A stretch of DNA of 64,000 bases from the NCBI RefSeq assembly GCF_001942345.1, contig NZ_MKKI01000003.1:62001-126000 (forward strand), in the 5' to 3' direction. Position numbers and translations under genes: made by a program. Positions within the stretch are counted from its first letter, which is position 1. Each line of letters begins with the position of its first letter. Shown one piece after another: positions 40,183 through 47,700 of this stretch. A model generated the notes under the pieces. It did no database searches, was not told the DNA's origin, and saw only the letters and a list, made by a program, of their open reading frames with translations. Source of the DNA: Corynebacterium sp. CNJ-954 (GTDB lineage: Bacteria; Actinomycetota; Actinomycetes; Mycobacteriales; Mycobacteriaceae).

Positions 40183-41061
40183 ATGGCTATCGACATCAAC
40201 CGGGGGACTACCGGTCTTATTACTCTTCCGCCCGAGGTCTCTTCGGAGATCTGGACGAACACTGCTGAGCAGTCTGTCATTCAGACTCTCGCACGCAAGA
40301 TTGACCTTCCCGCTGGCGGGGTTCAGATCCCGATCATCACTGGCGACCCGACTGCCGGATGGGTTAAGGAGACCGACGAGAAGCCGGTTTCAGACTCCAC
40401 CTTCGGATCGAAGACGATGGGCGTTTACAAGCTCGCCGTGATCGAGCTGTTCTCGGATGAGTTCGCCCGCGATATGAACGCGGTGTACCGCACTCTCGCT
40501 GAGCGACTTCCGCAGGCTCTTGGCCGCAAGTTTGACGAGACCGTCATGGGCAACACTGCCCCGGGTGACGACTTCGACACTCTTGGTGCCGCCCCGGAGT
40601 TCGCTCTTGACGGCAGCATCAAGCCGTTCTTCGGCGCTCTTGGCGCGGTCTCTCAGGCCGGTGGCGATGTCACCAGCTGGGCGCTCGCTCCGGAGGCTGA
40701 GCTTGAGGCAATGCAGATCAACGATACTTCGGGTCGTCCGCTGCTGATGCCTGACCTGATTCAGTCCGGTTCGATTGGTTCGATCCTGCGCCGTCCGGTG
40801 TACAAGGCTCGCAACGTCCAGTCCGGCGATGTCATCGGTCTCGCCGGTGACTTCTCTCAGGCCGTGTGGGGAGCTGTTGAGGGCATCAAGGTTGACATCA
40901 ACACCTCCGGAACCGTCACTAAGGGTTCCGAGCAGATCAACCTGTGGCAGCGCAACATGTTTGCCGTCCGCGCCGAGGTCGAAGTTGGCTTCGCCGTCCG
41001 CGATGTGAACCGCTTTGCCAAGCTCACCAAGGCTGCTGGCGGGGCTGAGGGAAACGGCTAG
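40183..41061 (+). CDS. Major capsid protein, HK97 fold
   Basis: 292 residues. N-arm with ITLPPEVSSEIWTNTAEQSVI, the P-domain and E-loop strands (VQIPIITGDPTAGWVKETDEKPVSDSTFGSKTM) and a typical ending (NMFAVRAEVEVGFAVRDVNRFAKL). No large propeptide, in line with a separate scaffold gene. Forms the icosahedral shell. Confidence 0.93.
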   Translation: MAIDINRGTTGLITLPPEVSSEIWTNTAEQSVIQTLARKIDLPAGGVQIPIITGDPTAGWVKETDEKPVSDSTFGSKTMGVYKLAVIELFSDEFARDMNAVYRTLAERLPQALGRKFDETVMGNTAPGDDFDTLGAAPEFALDGSIKPFFGALGAVSQAGGDVTSWALAPEAELEAMQINDTSGRPLLMPDLIQSGSIGSILRRPVYKARNVQSGDVIGLAGDFSQAVWGAVEGIKVDINTSGTVTKGSEQINLWQRNMFAVRAEVEVGFAVRDVNRFAKLTKAAGGAEGNG

Positions 41062-41115
41062 TCCCCGGCTCTGACGAGGTTCCGGGGGACGATAAGTTCC
41101 CGAGGGGGTGATTGG

Positions 41116-41262
41116 ATGGCTGACCGTGTGACTTTGGTTCGCGGGACCGCGACTGTGCGGGTCGTGGCTGGTGATGTGGAGCGGTTCAAGGCCCTGGGTT
41201 ATTCCGAGCCTGTGCGTAAGCCTGCGGCTCGGAAGCGGAAGCCGAAGGCGGGTGATGCGTGA
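41116..41262 (+). CDS. Small head-region protein
   Basis: 48 residues from ATG 41116 (GAGGGGG upstream). Strand-rich start (VTLVRGTATVRVVAGD) and a basic tail (PVRKPAARKRKPKAG). Commonly a short gene of this kind lies between capsid and connector genes in actinophages; function unknown. Confidence 0.6.
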   Translation: MADRVTLVRGTATVRVVAGDVERFKALGYSEPVRKPAARKRKPKAGDA

Positions 41263-41690
41263 TGTTCACGATTGGTGATTTCGCGGAGTTCGCTGGCATC
41301 CCGGTTGAGGATGTGGATGAGCGGTGGTTCTACTGGCGGCTGGTTGAGGTTGAGGATCTTATTCGGTCGTACAACGAGTCGTTGCCGGGGGATGTGAACG
41401 TGTGGCCTCGTCCTGCTGTGACGGTGGCGATGCGGGTTCTGAAGCGTTCTTTCAAGGCTGACATCTCTGACCATCCGGGGGAGGTCTCTTCCTCGAATCT
41501 TCAGGCCGGGCCTTTCGGCAAGACCTATCAGTATGACTTGGATTCAACGTCCGAGGATTTGTACCTGAAGACTCGTGAGATCCGGATGGTACAGCGGCGG
41601 AGGGGTGGTGCTTTTGCGATCGACACGCTTCCCGCTGACCGTGAGTATCGGTCTGCGGCGTTCCGTCACAGTGACGTTTGGGGCTGGTAG
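41262..41690 (+). CDS. Head-tail connector (adaptor) protein
   Basis: 142 residues from ATG 41262, overlapping the previous stop. Helical, acidic N-terminal half (DFAEFAGIPVEDVDERWFYWRL) and AVTVAMRVLKRSF, like gp6/gp15-type adaptors that sit under the portal. Position second after the capsid gene agrees. Confidence 0.72.
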   Translation: MFTIGDFAEFAGIPVEDVDERWFYWRLVEVEDLIRSYNESLPGDVNVWPRPAVTVAMRVLKRSFKADISDHPGEVSSSNLQAGPFGKTYQYDLDSTSEDLYLKTREIRMVQRRRGGAFAIDTLPADREYRSAAFRHSDVWGW

Positions 41691-41692
41691 TC

Positions 41693-42043
41693 GTGCGTAG
41701 GCAATACTTCCCACTCACGAAGCCAGTAACCCGTATCCGCCGTGACCAGTCAGGCACAGACGAGTTGAACAACGACATCACCGTTGACTCCCGGGATCAA
41801 GTCCTCGTCTTCGCCTACTACACCCTGTCGCCAGACGAGCCGGTAGTGAGCCGCCATGAGCGACTTGAACTCGATGCTCGCCTTATCGCAGGGATCGGTG
41901 ACTTCATCGCAGATGACGCCGTTGTACTTCCGGGACTGGGAGACAAGGAGTTTGAAGTGATCGGGGAAGCAGAGAACTACGAGGCGAACCCGTGGTGGTC
42001 TCCAGGTGTGGAGACGGTGAACTTGAGGAGGGTGCAGCGATGA
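41693..42043 (+). CDS. Head closure (stopper) protein
   Basis: 116 residues from GTG 41693. Beta-rich small protein (DQVLVFAYYTLSPDEPVVSRHERLELDARL ... FEVIGEAENYE) in the slot of the SPP1 gp16-like stopper between adaptor and tail terminator. Family assignment rests mainly on order and length. Confidence 0.65.
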   Translation: MRRQYFPLTKPVTRIRRDQSGTDELNNDITVDSRDQVLVFAYYTLSPDEPVVSRHERLELDARLIAGIGDFIADDAVVLPGLGDKEFEVIGEAENYEANPWWSPGVETVNLRRVQR

Positions 42044-42222
42044 GCAATGTGATTGTTGAGCGCTACGACCCGAACGAGGACCGGGGGGTTCAGATGATGC
42101 CGATGACCTGTGGCTCATTTGATGTGGACGCGGGGACCCTGGTCATCTACTCGGGCAAGGACGGGGAGAACCCGTCTGGGGTCTTCGCTCCGGGGGAATG
42201 GAGGGCGATGCTGTGGCAGTGA
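42040..42222 (+). CDS. Small neck-region hypothetical protein
   Basis: 60 residues from ATG 42040 overlapping the previous stop. Beta-type, acidic (GTLVIYSGKDGENPSGVF). Role in neck assembly likely from place only. Confidence 0.55.
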   Translation: MSNVIVERYDPNEDRGVQMMPMTCGSFDVDAGTLVIYSGKDGENPSGVFAPGEWRAMLWQ

Positions 42223-42446
42223 GGTATGAGGCTAACAGTGCTGGTCTAGATGAACTGCTCCGGGGGAGCGTGGCACAGGGGCTTGTGGATCAGCATTCTG
42301 CTTCTGCCGCTGCCCGTGCCGGTAGGGGATACACCTACCGCGCCGTCCAGGGACATTCGCGGTACCGCGCAATCGTGTTTGCGGACACGATCGGCGCGAA
42401 GGTGCGCGAGGCGAAGCAGAACAATCTTCTGAGAGCATTGGGGTGA
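42213..42446 (+). CDS. Neck/tail-completion protein, HK97 gp10-like
   Basis: 77 residues from GTG 42213 with GGAGGG upstream. AAARAGRGYTYRAVQGHSRYRAIVFADTIGAKVREAKQNNLLRAL has the helix-strand-helix pattern of gp10-type tail-completion proteins, though shorter than usual. Placement before the tail terminator fits. Confidence 0.58.
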   Translation: MAVRYEANSAGLDELLRGSVAQGLVDQHSASAAARAGRGYTYRAVQGHSRYRAIVFADTIGAKVREAKQNNLLRALG

Positions 42447-42450
42447 TGTG

Positions 42451-42816
42451 ATGCAGTCCTACTCTGTCGCACCACCCGCCCAGGCGGTTGTTGTGAAGGC
42501 TCTGGGGGATGCACTCGGCGTGAGGGTGTCTACGCAGAAGCCGCGAGAGCTGGGGGACCGGTACGTGATCATTTCGCGTATCGGCGGTTCATCGTTGACC
42601 TTCGCCACGTCTGACCCGAGGTTCCTTGTCGAGTGCTATGCCCCGACTGAATACGAGGCTGAGGCTTTCGCTGAGCAGGTTGCTGCCGCTTGGCGGGTGC
42701 TGAGGTCTGGGGCGATTGTCTGGGGTTACGACGATCGGAACATTGTTCCGAATGCTGACCCGGATACGTCGCATTATCGTTTCCAGTTCACTGGGGGAGT
42801 CAAAATCAAACTCTGA
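42451..42816 (+). CDS. Tail terminator protein
   Basis: 121 residues from ATG 42451 (GTG 42448 also possible). Ferredoxin-like pattern of gpU-type terminators: helix, VIISRIGGSSLTFATSDPRFLVECYA, helix EYEAEAFAEQVAAAW, then a final strand. Caps the tail tube and docks the head. A transcription terminator follows directly. Confidence 0.72.
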   Translation: MQSYSVAPPAQAVVVKALGDALGVRVSTQKPRELGDRYVIISRIGGSSLTFATSDPRFLVECYAPTEYEAEAFAEQVAAAWRVLRSGAIVWGYDDRNIVPNADPDTSHYRFQFTGGVKIKL

Positions 42817-42830
42817 CGCTTAAGTAATTC

Positions 42831-42860
42831 AAGCCCTTGCCTTTCGGCAGGGGCTTTTTC
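42831..42860 (+). terminator. Strong intrinsic terminator before major tail gene
   Basis: Eleven-pair stem from AAGCCCTTGCC and GGCAGGGGCTT around a TTTC loop, followed by a T tract. It splits the head and tail transcripts, so the abundant tail tube protein probably has its own promoter or read-through is controlled. Confidence 0.8.
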
Positions 42861-42883
42861 TATGCCCTTGAAAGGGGAAAAGT

Positions 42884-43504
42884 ATGGCTATTAACGTGAA
42901 GAACGCGTTTGTTGGACAGCCGTCTGTTGACGGCGGTGTCCTTTTCCGCGCTCCGCTTGGCACTGCGCTGCCGACCGATTCCACTACCACTATTCCGGAG
43001 CAGTGGGAGGATCATGGCGCTGTTTCCGAGGACGGTGTTTCGATCACTCAGGATCGTTCCACTAATGACATCAAGGCGTTCGGCGGTGAGACGTTCATCA
43101 CCGTTCAGGACAACTACGATGAGCAGGTTGAGATCACTCTCCTTGAGGATGATAACGACGCTGTTCTGAAGTCCGCTTTCGGTGATGCCTATGTTGAGAA
43201 GACCGAGGCCACTAGCGCTGAAGGTACCAAGCGGGTCATCTATCACACCAGTGCTCCGCTGCCGATCTCTTCGTTCGTGATCCACACTGTGTATGGCGAG
43301 AAGACGAAGCGCTATGTGATTGAGCGTGGCCAGGTTGTGTCTGTCGGGGACACTGTTGACGTTCACTCGGATGTTACGAAGAAGACTCTGACGATCAAGA
43401 CGTACAAGCCTGCCGATGAGTCGCTGAAGGGCGGGAACGTGGTCGAGTACCGCAACGACGGTGAGGCTAACGCTGACGCGGGGACTGACCCGGAAAACCC
43501 TTAA
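42884..43504 (+). CDS. Major tail protein
   Basis: 206 residues. Beta-sandwich tube protein: TIPEQWEDHGAVSEDGVSITQDRSTNDIKAFGGETFITVQDNYDEQVEITLLEDDN is the usual phage tail tube pattern in actinophages, with an Ala-rich acidic tail. Preceded by its own ribosome site (AAAGGGG) and by a terminator, in line with high separate expression. Confidence 0.9.
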   Translation: MAINVKNAFVGQPSVDGGVLFRAPLGTALPTDSTTTIPEQWEDHGAVSEDGVSITQDRSTNDIKAFGGETFITVQDNYDEQVEITLLEDDNDAVLKSAFGDAYVEKTEATSAEGTKRVIYHTSAPLPISSFVIHTVYGEKTKRYVIERGQVVSVGDTVDVHSDVTKKTLTIKTYKPADESLKGGNVVEYRNDGEANADAGTDPENP

Positions 43505-43578
43505 CCGCCTTGCCGGGGGATGACACTCTGCCCGGTGAGGGGTTCTATCCTTCTGAATCCTGAGAGTGAGGGGACTGT

Positions 43579-43869
43579 ATGGCGTATACCGCTACGAGTT
43601 GGGTGAATGGTTCGGAGCCTGCGATTAATGCCGCGAATCTGAACAAGTTGGAGGCTGGTGTGGTTGCGGCTCATGAGGCTGCTGCCGCGCCGGTGACGTG
43701 GGGGGATGTGTCGGGTAAGCCGTCTACGTTCCCGCCGGTTGTGGGGACTTCTGCTTCGTCTGCGAAGGCGGGGAACTGGAAGCCTGCGGTTGCTGATGTG
43801 ACCGGCCTTGAGGCGAAGATCAGCGAGCTTGAGGCGCGGATCGCGGCTCTTGATCCTGACGGCGAGTAG
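43579..43869 (+). CDS. Small tail-region protein with coiled-coil end
   Basis: 96 residues. A globular N terminus of fibre type (WVNGSEPAINAANLNKLEAGV, like the start of phage fibre or trimerisation modules), then VTGLEAKISELEARIAALD, a short coiled coil. May be a head decoration or fibre fragment; unusual place between tail tube and tail chaperone. Confidence 0.62.
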   Translation: MAYTATSWVNGSEPAINAANLNKLEAGVVAAHEAAAAPVTWGDVSGKPSTFPPVVGTSASSAKAGNWKPAVADVTGLEAKISELEARIAALDPDGE

Positions 43870-44010
43870 TCGTCTCGTCCCCTGGGTTGCGGGACGTTAA
43901 ATATTGTAGCCCGGTTGGGCCGGGGTCCGTGTGTCGCCCCTGCCTAACTTTTAAACATGTTAGATCAGGCACACATATAACTTATTAAAAGCCACCGAAA
44001 GGACACACAC
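43870..44010. other. AT-rich non-coding gap before tail chaperone
   Basis: Contains a GC hairpin (GCCCGG/CCGGG near 43910-43925) that could end the tail-tube transcript and an AT-rich stretch (43963-43998) with a CCTAAC/GTTAG repeat that may hold a promoter for the tail assembly genes. No gene seen. Confidence 0.4.
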
Positions 44011-44340
44011 ATGGCATTCCGAATTGAAAATATCGACCGCCCCGAAAACTACGTTGAGTTCGAGATCGAGCAGGCAGATGGCAAGGTTGCTAACTTCAGC
44101 ATCCCGAAGTCCGACTGCATCGCGCCTAGCGTTCTTAAGAAGCTGGACAGCCTCATCGCCGCGCAGGGCGAGAACTCTTCCATTGTGGAACTCAACCGAG
44201 AGTCCTTGAAGATCCTCGCACCTGAGCATAAGAAGGTATTCGACACTCTTGTTCAGCGCCAGATGGACGCTATTTTCAAGCACTGGAATGATGAGTCCGA
44301 GGTGCCTTTGGGGGAATCCGAAGCCTCTACCGATTCCTGA
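44011..44340 (+). CDS. Tail assembly chaperone, short form (gpG-like)
   Basis: 109 residues, own ribosome site (GAAAGGA). Helical protein (LKKLDSLIAAQGENSSIVELN ... QMDAIFKHWNDE). Stops at 44338-44340. A slippery GGGGGAA at 44310-44316 lets a share of ribosomes move back one base into the downstream frame, giving the longer GT form. Confidence 0.85.
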   Translation: MAFRIENIDRPENYVEFEIEQADGKVANFSIPKSDCIAPSVLKKLDSLIAAQGENSSIVELNRESLKILAPEHKKVFDTLVQRQMDAIFKHWNDESEVPLGESEASTDS

Positions 44341-44726
44341 TCGAGGATCGAGAGGCTAAGCAGAAGCTTGCGCTAGATATGATGGACCGGGGGTGGTCCA
44401 TCGGGGATATCGGGCACCGGCTCACGTGGTGGGACGTGAAGACATTCGTTCAAGGGTTGCTGCCGGACTCGCATCTGAAGCGTTATTGGAATCCGGAGCA
44501 GTATCTTCCATATATTCTCCACAAGCCGGAGAATCAGATTCTCGGTCAGATTCATGACCAGATTCAGGCGTACCCCTATATTCGGGCTGGTAAGGGGAAG
44601 GATATTCCGCAGGGGATTATCCAGTACTGGCTTGAGAAGCAGGTTGAGCAGAAACGCGAGTCGGAGAAGAAGCATCTTTCCGCCGCTGAGATTCGCGCTG
44701 CGGTGTCCGCATCTATGCGCAAGTAG
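44011..44726 (+). CDS. Tail assembly chaperone, -1 frameshift product (gpGT-like)
   Basis: After slipping on GGGGGAA the frame reads IRSLYRFLIEDREAKQKLALDMM and continues to 44726, giving about 238 residues in all. The downstream domain (residues ~103-238) has the WDVKTFVQGLL and charged C-terminal helix of gpT. Together with the short form it chaperones the tape measure during tail assembly. Order before the tape measure gene is as in lambda-like and actinophage tails. Confidence 0.85.
44310..44316 (+). promoter_or_regulatory. Programmed -1 frameshift site
   Basis: Heptamer G-GGG-GAA in the chaperone zero frame, 22 bases before the short-form stop. Allows P- and A-site tRNAs to re-pair in -1, as known for tail chaperone genes. 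Confidence 0.82.
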
Positions 44727-44745
44727 TTCCTTTTAGGAGGGGATC

Positions 44746-47700
44746 ATGGCCGAACTTGGTGTTGGTTATATTTCGATTGTTCCGGAGGTCTCGAAGATCT
44801 CTCCCGGTATCGCTAAGGCACTGAAGGGTGCTGAGGGCGCGGCGGATTCTTCGGGCCAGTCGATGGGCGGGAAGATTTCTTCTGCTCTCGGCGGAGCGTT
44901 GAAGAAGGGGGCAGTTGGTACGGGTGTTGCTGCTGGCGGCATCCTTGCAACCAGCATCACTAAGGGCCTTGGTCGTCTGAACTCGATCGAGCAGGCAGAG
45001 GCGAAGCTGAAGGGGTTGGGGAACTCTACGCAGCAGGTCGGCTCGATCATGGAGAACGCCCTTGCATCGGTGAATGGTACGGCGTTCGGACTGGAGGAGG
45101 CCGCTACTACGGCGGGTTCTCTGGTGGCGGCTGGCATCAAGCCGGGGCAGGAACTTGAGGGTGTCCTGACGACGGTTGCTGACACTGCGACTATCGCGGG
45201 TCGGTCTATGTCGGATATGGGCCTGATCTTTGGCTCTGTCGCGGCTAAGGGCAAGTTGCAGGGTGACGACATGCTGCAACTGCTCGCTGGTGGTATTCCC
45301 GTTCTTCAGCTTCTTGCTGACGAGACGGGTAAGACCTCGGCGGAGATCTCGGACATGGTTTCGAATGGTGAGGTTGATTTCGCACTGTTCGAGCGGGCGA
45401 TGAAGCGCGGCATGGGCGGCGCGGCGCTGGAGGCGGGTAACACCGTTGAGGGTGCTTTCAAGAATATGGGTGCCGCCCTCGGTCGTTTCGGCGCTACTCT
45501 CGCTGGCCCGTTCTTCACTCAGGCCGCTGGGGCTTTCGGCGGTGTCACCGAGTGGGTAGACAAACTGAATACCTCGATGAAGCCGGTGATGGAGAAGGTA
45601 GGCACGTGGCTTGAGGGGACGGCGATCCCTGCCCTGAAGCGGTTCGGCTCTGACGGCGCTAGTGCTGTCAAACAGTTGTGGACGGAGCTTCAGAACCGGG
45701 GCGTGATTGATGGCACGGTCGATGCGTTCAAGCAGTTGTGGAGTGCGGGGAAGTCTCTTGCTCCGGCTGTTGTGTCGATCGGTAAGTCACTTGCTCAGGC
45801 TTCCGCTGCTGTCGGCGTGTCCACGTGGACGGCGTTTGTTGCAGTGTTGCAGGCTGCGGGGGCTGTTGCTGAGGCTCTGGCTGGTCCGTTACAGACTGTC
45901 GCTGGGTTCATGGAGGATCATCCGAAGATTGTTGCTGCTGCGGTGGCGGCGTGGGCAGGGTTCAAGACGCTACCGGGTATCGCGGCGAAACTTTCGACAT
46001 CGATCGGGGGACTCACCCCGCGTATGTCGGAGATGGCGACCGGCTTCTCAAACATGAAGCAGGGTGCTAAGGATGTCCAGGCTTACTATGCGGCGACGGG
46101 TCGGGAAGTGTCTCGGTTCGGCGCGACGATGGTTTACGCCAGCGGATCAAGCAATACGGCTGTGGCTGGCATGGGGAAGGCATTTGTTAATGCAGGCGGA
46201 ACAGCGAGTGGTTTCGGCAGTACCTTGAAGGGCCTGAGTGGCGCGGCGATGTCTGGTGTTGCTTCTGGCGCTAAGGGGATCATCGGGGCGCTTGGCGGAC
46301 CTTGGGGTGCTGCAATGGCTGGTGCCGGTATTGCTGTCGGGTTGATAGCTGACTACATGCAGAAGTGGAACACATACCAAGAAGCTAGCAATACTCTCAC
46401 TACCATTGGGACATCAGCATATAAGGATATGTTTCAGGCAATTGCTAGCGGTGGCGATGTGATGGCGAAGATGTCTGAGCAGGTTGACACCGTCAGAACC
46501 GCTCTGGACAATATGGGCCACTCGAATGATGGTCCCGGAATGTGGGCTAATAGATGGAGTAGCGCCTTAGGTGCACTCAGCGGGCAAGTCCAGAACATTC
46601 CCCGCGCTCTAAACCAACTAAATTTCGATAAGACCGCCGATGATGCGGGTCTAGCTGCTGAAGCTATTGAGAACTTGGGAATGTCCAATGAAGAACTTTC
46701 GACAAAGATCACTGGCTCGGCAGGTAACTGGTCCGCGTTCAAAGCTCGTCTTCAAGAGTCTGGCGAGGGCGGGGAACGTGCGGCTCAGTCGTTGCAGAAG
46801 CTTCGTGATGCTCACACGAGTGCGAATGCTGAGGTGGAACGGCTTGGGCCTGCTGCGGCGAATGCTGCGTCTGTGCTTCAGGAGTTGGCTACTACGACGG
46901 GGGATGCTGCTGATCGCGCGTCTAAGCTTCGTCAGGCGTTCATGGAGCTGCGCGGCGTAGAGGTTTCCGCTACTGAGGCCGCTTCTGATCTGACCAATGA
47001 AGTCCAGAATATTGAGCAGAAAATGGACAGCGCGACTGGCGAGACTAGCGAGTTTGCCGGGGCGATGCTTAAGGCGAATGGTCAGATTGACGCAACCACT
47101 CCTGCGGGCGCTGCGCTGTATGACACTCTCGATTCGCTTGGCGATTCAATGCAGCGTTCTGTTGCCTCCGGCAATGATGCCAATCAGGTTTTTGGGCAGT
47201 CAAAGGATGCGCTGGAGCAGATGCGTCAGCAGGCCGGAATTGGTGTCGAGGACTGGAACAAGCTTCTTCAGGTAATGGGTATGACCCCTGAAGAGATGAA
47301 GATTGTTGCTGATGTCCAGGCCGATGCGGCTAAGGCTGACCTTGCGGCAATCTCTAATCAGATCAAGGGCCTGGGAGATGGGGCGGCGAACAAGCCGATT
47401 CCGATCAAGATAAATGACGAGGAAGCTAAGACCAAGCTTGAGCAGGCGGGTTTCAAGCTCGACAACTGGGACGCGAAGACCGGGACTGCTGACCTTGATC
47501 TGACGGATGCTGGTGCTCTAGAGCGTTACAACTGGTGGATGTCAGCCGGGTTCCCGGCGATTGATATGTCTAATCCTACGGCGAAGGCGAACCTGGATAA
47601 TTCGGGTCTGCTTTACAACAAGGATTACGCGATGATGCAGCTTGCGACGCTTGATCTTGAGCGTCCGATGCCGTGGGCGAGCATGAACATTAGTTCGTTG